The notes: a model not told the origin generated them from the sequence alone. 30,372 bases of DNA from Micavibrio sp. UBA5703 (GCA_002420015.1 DIHF01000019.1:6144-36515), one strand, 5' to 3'; shown: positions 6,601-16,864, numbered from the stretch's first letter. Program-made: numbers and translations.

Positions 6601-8069
6601 TGAACGTTTTTCCGGTCAGCCGCGCCGCCATCACGCTGCGCAACCTTCGTGCCACCGGCCAGAGCCAGATACTGCTTCTTCAGCGATGCCATGATGGCCT
6701 TGAAACGCTGCTTATCCTTGCCCACCAGTTCCTCGCCCGTCGGCAGGTCGACGCGCTTGGGGTTAACCTGAACGCCATCAAGGAGAACTTCGTAATGCAG
6801 GTGCGGCCCCGTCGAACGGCCCGTCGTGCCGACATAGGCTATAACCTGCCCCTGCTTGACGCGTGAGCCGGCGCTTACCCCCTTGGCGAATTTATGCAGA
6901 TGCGCATAGGCGGTCTGGAGGCTGGAGTTGTGGCGAATGCGGACATAGTTGCCGTAGGCCCCCTTGCGGCTGGCAACTTCAACTTTACCATCGCCTGCGG
7001 CATAGACCGGGGTGCCGGTCGAAGCCGCGAAATCGACGCCCTTATGCATCTTGTTGTATCCAAGGATCGGGTGGCGGCGCATGCCAAAGCCCGATGACAG
7101 CCGAGCGCCATCGATCGGCGTTTTCATCAGGGTCTTGCGCGTTGAAAGCCCGTCTTCGCCGAAATAATCGGTATTGCCGTTTTCCATCTTGAAGCGATAG
7201 ATGGGTATCTGCTTGCCGCCGATGCTTAGGTTGGCGTAAACGACATCGCCGTAGCGCACCACGTCGCCGTCTTCCGTCGCGTAGGCGTCATACATGACCT
7301 CGATCTTGTCGCCCTGGCGGAGATCGCGCTGGAAGTCGACGTTCCATGAATAAACCCGGATGACCTCTGCCACCACCGCCGCCGGGATTCCGGCCTTCAG
7401 CGCCGACCCGTACAAAGACGTTTCTATTTTGGCGTAGGCGGCCTGAGGTTTGGCCTTGACCTCTTTTTCTTCCACTTCGGCCTTGAACTCTTCCGGACCT
7501 TCTTTCATGACCGTCACTTCACGAAGCGGATCGATTTTCATTTTGACTTCCGACAGAGCCAGCACTTCGTTCTCGCCTGGATCGAAGCGTAATTTCAAAA
7601 CCTGCCCGGCCTTCACCTTGCGCGGATCGTAATGATCGCTCAGCGCCTTGACGGCCTTGAAAGCTTCAGCCCCGGTTGCGCCCGCAGCCTCCAGAACTTC
7701 GGCCAGCGTATCGCCTGCGCTCATTTCGACGCTGCGCTCACGCGGCAAGACCGGCCCTTTTATAACCGGCGGTGCTTTTGAAAACGTATTGATAAAATTT
7801 TCGGCAAGCTGCTTGATATCTTCATCACCCAGCGGCGGCGGCTCTTCCTGGTGCAGCTTTGCAAAATGCTCGGAATTTCCACGGAGGCCGCCTTGAACGA
7901 AGGCGCTGGAAACGCCTGACGACCCCAGCAACGTTGCCAACCCCGTTATCAGACAAACCGCCGAAGCCGCCGCATAACGCAGCCTGAGCCTGTTATTCCG
8001 CGTCAGGATATAACGGTGGCGCAAACGGATAAACCTATGGAGCGCGAGATGTTCTCTTATCAATTCCAT
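6597..8069 (-). CDS. M23 family murein endopeptidase with LysM-like domain
   Basis: Zinc metallopeptidase expected to cut peptidoglycan cross-links in the periplasm (LytM/MepM type). The ATG at 8069 gives 490 aa; an in-frame GTG at 8105 would add 12 residues and neither has a clear ribosome-binding site. A TM anchor lies at ~33-52. A LysM/OapA-like segment (~110-163, with SAGDTLAEVL and VKAGQVLKLRF) is followed by a Lys/Glu-rich linker. The C-terminal M23 domain has zinc ligands H342-x3-D346 (HKGVD) and H425, plus catalytic H390 and H423 (GPHLHYEV). The catalytic set is complete, so it is an active enzyme rather than an EnvC/NlpD-type activator. Convergent with surf1, overlapping its stop. 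Confidence 0.92.
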   Translation of the reverse strand: MELIREHLALHRFIRLRHRYILTRNNRLRLRYAAASAVCLITGLATLLGSSGVSSAFVQGGLRGNSEHFAKLHQEEPPPLGDEDIKQLAENFINTFSKAPPVIKGPVLPRERSVEMSAGDTLAEVLEAAGATGAEAFKAVKALSDHYDPRKVKAGQVLKLRFDPGENEVLALSEVKMKIDPLREVTVMKEGPEEFKAEVEEKEVKAKPQAAYAKIETSLYGSALKAGIPAAVVAEVIRVYSWNVDFQRDLRQGDKIEVMYDAYATEDGDVVRYGDVVYANLSIGGKQIPIYRFKMENGNTDYFGEDGLSTRKTLMKTPIDGARLSSGFGMRRHPILGYNKMHKGVDFAASTGTPVYAAGDGKVEVASRKGAYGNYVRIRHNSSLQTAYAHLHKFAKGVSAGSRVKQGQVIAYVGTTGRSTGPHLHYEVLLDGVQVNPKRVDLPTGEELVGKDKQRFKAIMASLKKQYLALAGGTKVAQRDGGAADRKNVH

Positions 8070-8145
8070 TGAACCGCACAGTAACCAAATATGAATTACA
8101 AACACTCAAACTTATCTATACGCAAATCAAACCGGCTGGCCCGCC

Positions 8146-8661
8146 CTACATCAGGCCGCATTCCTTGTTGATCGCATCGTGCGCAGCGCCCGAGCCTTTC
8201 AGGCCGAAAGTGTCTTTCGTCTGCGTTCCGCGTGAGGATGTCCCTTCGACCACCATGCTGGAGCCGCTCCTTATTTTAAGGGAAATTATCTCGTCCGTAT
8301 CGGCATCCGGCGCCCAGGCCGTGTCGTCCTGCGTAAACAGAACGCGGCGGTCACCATCAATAGTGACCGTAGCATCGCCGCCCGGCTTGTAGGTATAGCC
8401 CGTAATATAGCTAAATACGTTGTAAGTGCTTTCAGCGGGGCGGTGCGTAACCAGCGCGAAAATCGGATCGCGGCTGGTGTAGTTGCCCTCAGCCTTCTTG
8501 GGCTGGCTGGCCATGTAGCAGACCTTGTTGGTGCCTTCCATGAACACATAGGCCGACCAGTCGCCATATGTCCCAATCTGGCGCGGTTCTTCCGCCCTTG
8601 CATTCTGGCTCCATACCAAAACCAATGCGAGAACACTCAAAACCTTGAAAACCTTGTTCAT
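8146..8661 (-). CDS. Invasion-associated locus B (IalB) family secreted protein
   Basis: A 171-aa protein with a clear signal peptide (residues 1-23, cleavage after ARA). The mature part has the IalB pattern: GDWSAYVF, a Cys in NKVCYMAS (C48), a conserved TQDDTAWAPDADTDE segment, SSRGTQTKDTF, and the C-terminal DAINKECGLM with C168, which probably pairs with C48. IalB of Bartonella is linked to host-cell invasion, but homologues are common in free-living alphaproteobacteria and their role is unknown, so pathogenicity should not be read from this. A strong GAGGAA ribosome-binding site lies five bases upstream of the ATG. Confidence 0.85.
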   Translation of the reverse strand: MNKVFKVLSVLALVLVWSQNARAEEPRQIGTYGDWSAYVFMEGTNKVCYMASQPKKAEGNYTSRDPIFALVTHRPAESTYNVFSYITGYTYKPGGDATVTIDGDRRVLFTQDDTAWAPDADTDEIISLKIRSGSSMVVEGTSSRGTQTKDTFGLKGSGAAHDAINKECGLM

Positions 8662-8765
8662 GTTGCTTCCTCTATACGTTTCTTATATCGCATTTACAGA
8701 ATAAGAACTGGCTGTAGAAAGCCACCGTAGAGGTATTATACGCCCCATGCAAGTGTTGTCGAGTT

Positions 8766-9299
8766 TCAATTCTTCCGCGTTTTTCGCCTGTGTTCATGGG
8801 GTTTTTGGGCTTGCGGTTTCTCCGCATTGCCGCCTGCCCGGACCGGTCTTTCGGCAAAGCGCCCCATCGACAACATCCGGTCATACATGACCAGAGCGCC
8901 CGCCACCCCGACATTGACGCAGAATTTCATGGGGATTTTGACGATATGGTCGCATTTTTCCATGAGTTCGGGGGAAAGCGAACCCATTTCCGGGCCAAGA
9001 ACATAGGCGGCGCGGGTCGGATGCCGGAAACTTGGCAGCTCGACGGAGTTTTCCACAAGTTCTACACCCACCAGCACGCAACCCTTTGGCAAATCTAGCT
9101 TTCCCACATTTTCATACTGGTAATACGGCAAATGATCGAAGGCGTCGGAGGTGTCCGAAACCTTCATGGCCTGAATATCGACCGACGGCGCGATGGCAAA
9201 GAAAAAGCTGGCGCCGAAGGCATGAGCCGAGCGCACCAGATTGCCGACATTGGCCTCTTTGCTGATCCCCTCGACACCGACACCGAAAAACCCGCGCAT
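8766..9299 (-). CDS. SpoU/TrmH-type RNA 2'-O-methyltransferase
   Basis: A 177-aa SPOUT methyltransferase. The three SpoU motifs are in order: motif 1 NVGNLVRSAHAFG (17-29), motif 2 VLGPEMGSLS (100-109), and motif 3 IPMKFCVNVGVAGALVMYD (122-140), which forms the SAM-binding knot. The target RNA cannot be told from sequence. The motif 3 wording differs from classical TrmL/TrmH (SLNVSVA replaced by CVNVGVA), so substrate may differ. The tail (150-177) is basic and probably disordered, suited to RNA contact. The ATG lies three bases after the stop of the acetoacetyl-CoA synthetase gene, so the two are likely cotranscribed. Confidence 0.88.
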   Translation of the reverse strand: MRGFFGVGVEGISKEANVGNLVRSAHAFGASFFFAIAPSVDIQAMKVSDTSDAFDHLPYYQYENVGKLDLPKGCVLVGVELVENSVELPSFRHPTRAAYVLGPEMGSLSPELMEKCDHIVKIPMKFCVNVGVAGALVMYDRMLSMGRFAERPVRAGGNAEKPQAQKPHEHRRKTRKN

Positions 9300-9302
9300 G
9301 AA

Positions 9303-11276
<1,974 letters not shown>

Positions 11277-11282
11277 CCACAG

Positions 11283-11288
11283 TAGATA
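11283..11288 (-). promoter_or_regulatory. Candidate -10 element of acetoacetyl-CoA synthetase
   Basis: TATCTA on the minus strand, six bases upstream of the ATG at 11276. No convincing -35 partner was found. The 100-base gap to the divergent gene at 11377 must hold promoters for both directions. Confidence 0.3.
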
Positions 11289-11376
11289 AACTCAACCAAT
11301 AAGTTGTAACACAATGCCCCGGAAAGCCGAATTAAAAAGCAAGTGAGGCTATATATTTAGCCATTAAAAGGTTACA

Positions 11377-13530
11377 ATGGAATTTATGAGATCGATTAAA
11401 ATTCTTCTTCTGACACTGCTTTCACTGACCATTTTCCAACCGGGCTTCGCGCAAGATAGCACATTGCAAAGTCCGCAGGAATCTGCGCCGCAAAGCTATG
11501 TCAGCATCCGCCTTCTCGCGGCAAAAAACACCCTTGCGCCGGGGGATAAAATCCTTGTCGGGATCGAACAGAGCATAGCGCCGGGCTGGCATACATACTG
11601 GGTTAACCCCGGCGACTCGGGGGCCGAGACGCGGATTGCCTGGACGATGCCGGAAGGATTCGCGACTGGCGATATCAACTGGCCCGCGCCGCATAAAATC
11701 CCCTACGGCCCGCTGACGAATTACGGCTATAGCGATAATGTCGTACTGCTCCAGCAGATATCGGTACCCGAAACAATTCCCGCAGGGCCAGTGACGTTGA
11801 CCGCCAAGGTTGAGGTTCTGGTGTGTAAGGATATCTGCATCCCTGAAAGCGGCACCTATTCCCTCACCTTCAACGATCCGGCGGCGCAGGCCGAAGATAA
11901 CGCCGCATGGCTGGCCAAGGCCCAGCAGCTTTTGCCTGTTCCGGTTCCGTGGCACGCCTCCTATGAAATCGACGGCGAAGATACAATTCTGAAAATTCGA
12001 GGCGACAATATTTCCTTTGACGGCATCGCGCCGGAAGGCTTCGAGTTTTTCCCGCTGGAATGGGGGCTGGTCAACAACGCCTCACCACCCGAGGTTAATT
12101 TGTACCAAAATGAAATCGTTTTCCGGCAAAAGCGCGGTGATCGCGCAATTGAGCAAATCCCCTCGACCGAAATCGTCGTTGCCTTCGTCAACAGCCAAAA
12201 ACAAAGACAGGCCGTTTCCTTTATCGCTGCGCAGGGCAACGGCCATTCTGCAGCAACAACCGAAAGCCCCGTCGCTTCAACTTCAACCGCTGTGGATATC
12301 GGCATTTCAGGCGGCATAGCCGGGGCGCTGCTGTTTGCCCTGCTGGGCGGGTTGATCCTCAACCTGATGCCCTGCGTGTTTCCGGTGCTTTCGATTAAGG
12401 CGCTGTCGCTGGTGAAGGCGGCGGAGAAAGACCCCGGCCATGCAAGGCTCAGCGGCCTTGCCTATACCGCCGGGGTGGTGCTCAGCTTTATTGCGGTCGC
12501 TGGCGCGCTGATTGCGCTCAAGGCTGCCGGGGCCGGGATCGGCTGGGGCTTCCAGCTTCAGGATCCGCTGGTCATTGCCCTGCTTGCCTATCTTCTGTTC
12601 ATCATCGGGCTGAACCTGACCGGGGTATTTGAAATCAGCGGGCATTTCGGCAATCTCGGCGACAAACTCACAAAGGGCGATGGGCTTGCCGGGTCGTTCT
12701 TTACCGGCGTGCTGGCCACGCTGGTCGCCGCGCCCTGCACCGCGCCCTTCATGGCGGCGGCTATCGGCTACGCCCTCACACAACCGGCCTTTATCGCGCT
12801 GCCTATTTTTGCCGTGCTGGGCTTTGGGCTGGCGCTGCCCTATCTCGCCTTGTCATTCACCCCTTCCTTACAGAAAATATTGCCCCGCCCCGGTGCCTGG
12901 ATGGAAACCTTCCGCCAGCTTCTTTCCTTCCCGATGTTCGCGGCGGCGCTTTGGCTCGTCTGGGTTTTATCGCAACAGACAGACCAGACAGGGCTTTTGT
13001 TTGTACTTGTCGGCCTTGTGATGCTCGCTCTTGGTTTTTGGCTTTTGAACCACAGCCCCGAAAAAAAATCGGCACGGCTTTTGGTACAGGTTCTGGCGGC
13101 GCTTGCCTTCCTTTCAGCCGCTGCGCTGCTGCCGTTTGACAAAAAAGAAAACGACCCGGCACGGATTGAAACACTTTCATTTGGCGAAGTGTACTCCCCG
13201 GAAAAGCTGGGTGAGTCCTTACAGACAAGCGATCCGGTATTCGTCGAAATGACGGCGGCATGGTGCATTACGTGTAAAGTAAATCACGCCGTGGCGATCG
13301 ACATAGATTCGACACGCAAAGTTTTTGCCGATAAAAATATACGGTATCTTGTCGGCGACTGGACGAATTATGACGAAGAGATAACAGATTTTTTAAATTC
13401 CTATGGACGAAACGGCGTGCCGATCTACGTCTATTTTGGGCCGCCTGATCCTGTAACCGGGACGCGTCCTGAAGCAAAAATATTACCGCAGGTTTTGACA
13501 CCCGCAATCGTACAAGAAGCATTGAACTAA
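11377..13530 (+). CDS. ScsB/DsbD-like thiol:disulfide interchange protein
   Basis: Inner-membrane electron hub moving reducing equivalents from cytosolic thioredoxin to periplasmic thiol proteins. It has 717 aa. A signal peptide (1-25) leads to an N-terminal periplasmic immunoglobulin-like DsbC/DsbD-N domain with C150-x3-C154 (VCKDIC). The ~8-helix DsbD core begins near residue 308, with redox cysteines C333 (LMPCVFPVLSIK) and C454 (AAPCTAPFM). A C-terminal thioredoxin-fold domain carries C630-I-T-C633 (AAWCITCK). The three-part redox relay is complete. The large N-terminal domain favours ScsB (suppressor of copper sensitivity) over classical DsbD. An AAAAGG ribosome-binding site lies five bases before the ATG. 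The redoxin gene follows 21 bases later. Confidence 0.9.
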   Translation: MEFMRSIKILLLTLLSLTIFQPGFAQDSTLQSPQESAPQSYVSIRLLAAKNTLAPGDKILVGIEQSIAPGWHTYWVNPGDSGAETRIAWTMPEGFATGDINWPAPHKIPYGPLTNYGYSDNVVLLQQISVPETIPAGPVTLTAKVEVLVCKDICIPESGTYSLTFNDPAAQAEDNAAWLAKAQQLLPVPVPWHASYEIDGEDTILKIRGDNISFDGIAPEGFEFFPLEWGLVNNASPPEVNLYQNEIVFRQKRGDRAIEQIPSTEIVVAFVNSQKQRQAVSFIAAQGNGHSAATTESPVASTSTAVDIGISGGIAGALLFALLGGLILNLMPCVFPVLSIKALSLVKAAEKDPGHARLSGLAYTAGVVLSFIAVAGALIALKAAGAGIGWGFQLQDPLVIALLAYLLFIIGLNLTGVFEISGHFGNLGDKLTKGDGLAGSFFTGVLATLVAAPCTAPFMAAAIGYALTQPAFIALPIFAVLGFGLALPYLALSFTPSLQKILPRPGAWMETFRQLLSFPMFAAALWLVWVLSQQTDQTGLLFVLVGLVMLALGFWLLNHSPEKKSARLLVQVLAALAFLSAAALLPFDKKENDPARIETLSFGEVYSPEKLGESLQTSDPVFVEMTAAWCITCKVNHAVAIDIDSTRKVFADKNIRYLVGDWTNYDEEITDFLNSYGRNGVPIYVYFGPPDPVTGTRPEAKILPQVLTPAIVQEALN

Positions 13531-13551
13531 CCAGACTTAAGGGGAAAAAAT

Positions 13552-14172
13552 ATGTTGTCCAGAAAGCTCGTTTTTGTACTCGCCGCCATGATTTTATTGT
13601 TGATGCTGGCTTTGCCGGTTTATGCAGCGCCGGAAGTCGGCAAACCCGCACCGGACTTTAAAGCCACCGACATCGACGGCAAGGAATTTTCCTTAAGCGC
13701 GCTCAAGGGCAAGAAGGTCGTCCTTGAATGGACCAACCACCAGTGCCCGTTCGTCGTCAAGCATTACGGTTCCGGCAACATGCAGGCCACGCAAAAAGCC
13801 GCCACCGATAAGGGCGTTGTCTGGGTTTCAATCGTGTCCTCAGGCGAAGGAAATCAGGGTTATGTCAGCGCCGATGAAGCCCGCTCGATTGTCGAAGAGC
13901 AAAAAGCCTCTCCTTCGGTCAAGATTTTGGACCCCAGCGGTGAAATCGGCCATCTCTATGATGCCCGCACCACGCCGCATATGTTCGTGATCGACGAGGA
14001 AGGCAAGCTGGTCTATGCGGGAGCCATCGACAATAACTCCAGCCCCAACCCGGATACCATCGAAGGCGCAACCAACTACGTGCTGGCTGCGCTGGATGAT
14101 CTCGAGGCTGGCCGCCCCGTTGCCGTCAGCAACACGCAACCTTACGGCTGCGGCGTGAAGTACGCGCATTAG
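13552..14172 (+). CDS. Secreted redoxin/peroxiredoxin-like thioredoxin-fold protein
   Basis: A 206-aa AhpC/TSA-redoxin family protein. It has a signal peptide (1-25, LPVYAA), then the GKPAPDFKATDIDGKEFSLSAL opening typical of the family. C65 in NHQCPFVVKHYG sits where peroxidatic or thioredoxin cysteines lie, but there is no CxxC pair; the only other cysteine is C200 in the C-terminal PYGCGVKY motif. TTPHMFVID supplies the cis-Pro loop. It is probably periplasmic and reduced by the ScsB-like protein encoded just upstream (21-base gap), a partnership inferred from context. An AGGGG ribosome-binding site precedes the ATG, and a terminator follows at 14203-14250. Confidence 0.88.
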   Translation: MLSRKLVFVLAAMILLLMLALPVYAAPEVGKPAPDFKATDIDGKEFSLSALKGKKVVLEWTNHQCPFVVKHYGSGNMQATQKAATDKGVVWVSIVSSGEGNQGYVSADEARSIVEEQKASPSVKILDPSGEIGHLYDARTTPHMFVIDEEGKLVYAGAIDNNSSPNPDTIEGATNYVLAALDDLEAGRPVAVSNTQPYGCGVKYAH

Positions 14173-14202
14173 AATAGCTGCCCTATCCTTTGGAAGTAGT
14201 TC

Positions 14203-14250
14203 AAACCCTGCCTCCTCTTATGTATTCCGGCTGTACAGAGGCGGGGTTTT
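14203..14250 (+). terminator. Rho-independent terminator after the redoxin gene
   Basis: AAACCCTGCCTC (14203-14214) pairs with GAGGCGGGGTTT (from 14238) with one wobble pair, a 23-base loop and a T-run at 14247-14250. It closes the ScsB-like/redoxin operon. Confidence 0.7.
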
Positions 14251-14308
14251 ATATTATGGTATCTGTTGGCGTGGCACGGTGCCTGCCAACACGGATCGGT
14301 CGAGTTGT

Positions 14309-15832
14309 ATGTCATCAAAATCGCAGACGACACAAATGAGCCCGGCAAAGCCCGGCCAAAACGAAAGTGCGACTCCCGCCTCCGGCGCGGAGGCGCGGGA
14401 GGATTTCGGACGCTTTCTCGATATGTCGAGCGATGTGATGCTGGTCGTGGGCAGCAACGGCGAATTTCTGCGCGTCAACGACACCTTCCGCACCGTTTTC
14501 GGCTACGACATTGACGATCTGCAATCGCTGCGCTTTTTCGACCTGTTCGAAAGCAGGCCGCAAATGCGCGAGGCCGAGGATTTCGAAGCGCGCATGCGCA
14601 CCAAGGACGGGCGCGTGCTCTGGATGCGCTGGCACCAGAAACTTTTCGGCGATCAGCTTTACTGCGTCGGGCGCGACCTGACCGGCATCAAGCAGCACGA
14701 AGCGGCTCTTGAACGGCGGCAAAAACAACTCTCCGAAGCCGAAGCCATCGGCCATATGGGCCACTGGCGCTGGGAGATGGGCCGCGACGACATCGAATGG
14801 TCGGAGGAAATTTTCCGCATCTTCGGCGAAGATTCCAAGACCTTCTCTCCCTCCATCCACAAACTGACCGAGCGCGTCCACAGGCGCGATGTCGGCCGCG
14901 TGGTGCAGGCTTTCCAGCGCGCCATCATCGAGGAAAAAGATTACGACATGGAATTTCGCATCGCGCGGACGGGCGGCGAAACCCGCTACATCCACTGCGA
15001 AGGCCGCTGCGAGAAAGATGCAAACGGCGAAGTCGTGGCGCTTTACGGCATCATGCAGGACATGACCGAGCGCGTGCTCTACGAACAGGAGCTGCACAAG
15101 GCCAAAGACACCTCCGAACGCGCCTACGCCGCCAAATCCCAGTTCCTTGCGAATATGAGCCACGAGCTACGCACGCCGCTCAACGCCATTATCGGCTTTT
15201 CCGAGATGATGCAGCAACAAATGCTCGGGCCGCTCGGCAATGAAAAATACGTCGATTACATCAACGGCATCCACGAAAGCGGCGCGCACCTGCTCGACCT
15301 TATCTCCGACATCCTCGACATGTCGCGGATTGAGGCCGGCAAATACGAACTCGATCTCGAAAGCCTGAATGTCGTCAAAGTCATCAATGCGGCCTGTCAT
15401 ATGATCCAGCCCCGCGCCGACGAGGCCAAAATCAAAATCTCAACCGTTGGGCTGAAAAACGAAAAACTGAAAATCGTTGCTGACCGCCGCGCCTTCATGC
15501 AAATCATGCTCAATATTTTATCCAACGCGGTGAAATTCACGCCCGACGGCGGCAGCGTGACCATCGATTGCGTCGAGCGCGAAGGATTTATCTCCATCCG
15601 CGTGACCGATACCGGCATCGGCATCCCGCCGAATAAACTCGCCTCCATCACCCGCCCGTTCGAGCAAGTGTCCCTGTCCTATGCGCGCAACCACGGCGGC
15701 TCGGGGCTGGGCCTTGCGATCACCAAGGAACTTGTCGAACTGCACGGCGGCACGCTGCTGATCGATTCTGAACTGAACGTCGGCACCACCGTCACCGTCC
15801 GCCTGCCCTTCGAGGCCGTTCAGAAATCCTGA
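14309..15832 (+). CDS. Soluble PAS-PAS sensor histidine kinase (PleC/DivJ/PdhS-like)
   Basis: Two-component sensor kinase of 507 aa with no membrane segment, so it senses in the cytosol. After ~30 disordered residues come PAS 1 (~32-135, DFGRFLDMSSDVMLVV...), PAS 2 with PAC (~138-250, GHMGHWRWEMGRDDIEWS...), and a HisKA domain with phospho-accepting H285 (MSHELRTPLNAIIGFSEMM). The HATPase domain has N406 (NAVKFTP), D434 (DTGIGIP) and GGSGLGL at 463-469. The HisKA wording, including GPLG and HLLDLISDILDMSRIEAGK, resembles the alphaproteobacterial PleC/DivJ/PdhS group. All catalytic boxes are intact. No response regulator is adjacent; the nearest, 1.9 kb downstream on the same strand, is the 17745 gene. 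An alternative GTG start at 14279 adds ten residues. Confidence 0.92.
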   Translation: MSSKSQTTQMSPAKPGQNESATPASGAEAREDFGRFLDMSSDVMLVVGSNGEFLRVNDTFRTVFGYDIDDLQSLRFFDLFESRPQMREAEDFEARMRTKDGRVLWMRWHQKLFGDQLYCVGRDLTGIKQHEAALERRQKQLSEAEAIGHMGHWRWEMGRDDIEWSEEIFRIFGEDSKTFSPSIHKLTERVHRRDVGRVVQAFQRAIIEEKDYDMEFRIARTGGETRYIHCEGRCEKDANGEVVALYGIMQDMTERVLYEQELHKAKDTSERAYAAKSQFLANMSHELRTPLNAIIGFSEMMQQQMLGPLGNEKYVDYINGIHESGAHLLDLISDILDMSRIEAGKYELDLESLNVVKVINAACHMIQPRADEAKIKISTVGLKNEKLKIVADRRAFMQIMLNILSNAVKFTPDGGSVTIDCVEREGFISIRVTDTGIGIPPNKLASITRPFEQVSLSYARNHGGSGLGLAITKELVELHGGTLLIDSELNVGTTVTVRLPFEAVQKS

Positions 15833-15843
15833 AATTCCTTTTT

Positions 15844-15880
15844 GTCATCCTGAAGGGTCAAAGACCCTGAAGGATCTCAT
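15844..15880. repeat. Dispersed palindromic repeat, GTCATCCTGA...GAAGGATCT type (copy A)
   Basis: Starts GTCATCCTGA and ends GAAGGATCTCAT around a core AAGGGTC-AAA-GACCCT that can fold back. Near-identical to the inverted copy at 21561-21597 and related to 16663-16702. It lies 11 bases past the kinase stop. Confidence 0.75.
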
Positions 15881-15889
15881 CTATTTTTT

Positions 15890-15956
15890 ACGCGGAGTTC
15901 CGGAGATACGGAGAAACGGCAAGCAAAAATAACTCCGCCCCTCCGCTTCTCCGCGT
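15890..15956. repeat. Long imperfect hairpin, ACGCGGAG...CTCCGCGT
   Basis: Outer arms ACGCGGAG (15890-15897) and CTCCGCGT (15949-15956) enclose further pairing repeats (CGGAG units opposite CTCCG units). Its layout, directly after a GTCATCCTGA element and a T-run, is the same as at 16708-16765, so the two form a composite unit. Confidence 0.65.
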
Positions 15957-15965
15957 TAAAAAACA

Positions 15966-16000
15966 AAAACCCCGGACAGGCCAACGCCCTCCGGGGTTTT
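15966..16000. terminator. Bidirectional terminator between convergent genes
   Basis: A perfect 11-bp inverted repeat AAAACCCCGGA (15966-15976)/TCCGGGGTTTT (15990-16000) with a 13-base loop. A-run and T-run flanks allow it to stop both the kinase transcript (+) and the convergent 16035 gene transcript (-). Confidence 0.8.
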
Positions 16001-16034
16001 GTGATCTATGGGTAAACTGTTTACCGTGCGCCAG

Positions 16035-16544
16035 CTATGCTGTAGCAACCAACTCCGGTGCGCCGTGTTCTGCCGCTCTCGGCGCGACATACGTAGACTG
16101 CACTTCCGCTACGGGCTGAGATTCCTGTGCAACCACCCCGGCTTCGTTCTGTTTTGCTGCCGGATCGAACAGAGCCGCCAGCGTAACCTTGCTTTGCCCG
16201 GTTTCTCTGTCTAAGGACCTGTCTAGAGAAAACAGGGGTGCTGCCAAAGAAAGTCCCTTCTCATGCAACATTGTTCGAACCGCTGTCGTATGTTGAATTT
16301 TTTCATACATTTTTGCTGCATCATCCGTGAATTCTATGCTCACACCCGGCAAAGGGTAATCCTTGGAATGACCGATGTTATAACCTTGAGCAACGAAACG
16401 AACCCCGCTTCTTGCTCCGTAATCACGGCCTAAATCAACAGGCCGCGCTACTTTTTCGGCCTCATCCACTTTAAACATGAAAAAATGATTCTCCGGCTTT
16501 TTTGCGGAAGGTTTCCCGTTGCCGTTAGGTTGCGTCCCTGTCAT
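16035..16544 (-). CDS. Hypothetical protein, 169 aa
   Basis: No family recognised. There is no signal peptide or membrane helix, so it is probably cytosolic. The N-terminal ~20 residues are Gly/Asn/Lys-rich and the C-terminal ~50 are Ala/Val/Glu-rich and look disordered. The central part (~20-120, with HFFMFKVDEAEKVARPVD, YPLPGVSIEFTDDAAKMYEKI) looks folded. The start is well supported: GGAGAG at seven bases, and a good promoter further upstream. The gene is bounded by the bidirectional terminator and by a repeat cluster, in the least conserved part of the window. It could be a lineage-specific gene. Confidence 0.65.
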   Translation of the reverse strand: MTGTQPNGNGKPSAKKPENHFFMFKVDEAEKVARPVDLGRDYGARSGVRFVAQGYNIGHSKDYPLPGVSIEFTDDAAKMYEKIQHTTAVRTMLHEKGLSLAAPLFSLDRSLDRETGQSKVTLAALFDPAAKQNEAGVVAQESQPVAEVQSTYVAPRAAEHGAPELVATA

Positions 16545-16580
16545 TCGCTCTCTCCTTTTTTAAAGTTTTATGAATATAGC

Positions 16581-16609
16581 CTTATACCCGACTCATCCAT
16601 CTTTTGCAA
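16581..16609 (-). promoter_or_regulatory. Promoter of the 16035-16544 gene
   Basis: On the minus strand, TTGCAA (16609-16604), a 17-base spacer and TATAAG (16586-16581). Transcription would start near 16574, giving a short leader that carries the GGAGAG ribosome-binding site. Confidence 0.55.
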
Positions 16610-16662
16610 CACAGATATGCAAAAAACGTGTAGGGTTATACATTTTTTAGATCCCTGCTCCC

Positions 16663-16702
16663 GTCATCCTGAAACGTCAAAGACGCTGAAGGATCTACTT
16701 CA
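16663..16702. repeat. Dispersed palindromic repeat (copy B)
   Basis: Begins GTCATCCTGA, core AACGTC-AAA-GACGCT, then GAAGGATCT. The core differs from copy A by paired changes that largely keep the foldback, as expected if the hairpin matters. This and the next two entries are the content of the 320-base gene-free stretch 16545-16864. Confidence 0.7.
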
Positions 16703-16707
16703 TTTTT

Positions 16708-16765
16708 ACGCGAAGGCCCGAAGAAACGAAGAATGAAAAAACTTCGGGTCTTCGTTACTTCGCGT
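16708..16765. repeat. Long imperfect hairpin, ACGCGAAG...CTTCGCGT
   Basis: Arms ACGCGAAG (16708-16715) and CTTCGCGT (16758-16765), with inner CCGAAG/CTTCGG and CGAAGA/TCTTCG pairing. Same position relative to a GTCATCCTGA element as the hairpin at 15890-15956; the arm change G to A is matched by C to T on the other side. Confidence 0.65.
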
Positions 16766-16777
16766 TGAAATAAAAAA

Positions 16778-16842
16778 CCACAGATGGACACAGATTCACA
16801 CAGATACAACCAATATCCGCATCCATCTGTGTTTATCCGTGG
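16778..16842. repeat. Palindrome with CACAGAT direct repeats
   Basis: CCACAGATGGACACAGAT begins a run of three CACAGAT units ending at 16805. ATCTGTGTTTATCCGTGG at 16825-16842 is its approximate inverted copy. Similar CACAGAT-rich palindromes are known as intergenic repeats in many bacterial genomes; only one copy is in this window. Confidence 0.6.
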
Positions 16843-16864
16843 CTAAACATCACCTCTATCTTTA

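Noticed and set aside
8146..8661. IalB-like gene as a sign of pathogenicity
   Set aside because: The family is widespread in non-pathogenic alphaproteobacteria and nothing else in the window points to virulence.
14315..15163. 282-codon open frame antisense to the PAS kinase
   Set aside because: Kinase domains on the plus strand are continuous and complete; the antisense translation has no domain.
15844..16842. Repeat cluster considered as a CRISPR array
   Set aside because: Units are palindromic, of different types and irregularly spaced; there are no uniform spacers and no cas genes.
16545..16864. Possible small RNA gene in the repeat-rich gap
   Set aside because: The hairpins are explained by dispersed repeats, and no promoter-terminator pair frames an independent transcript.
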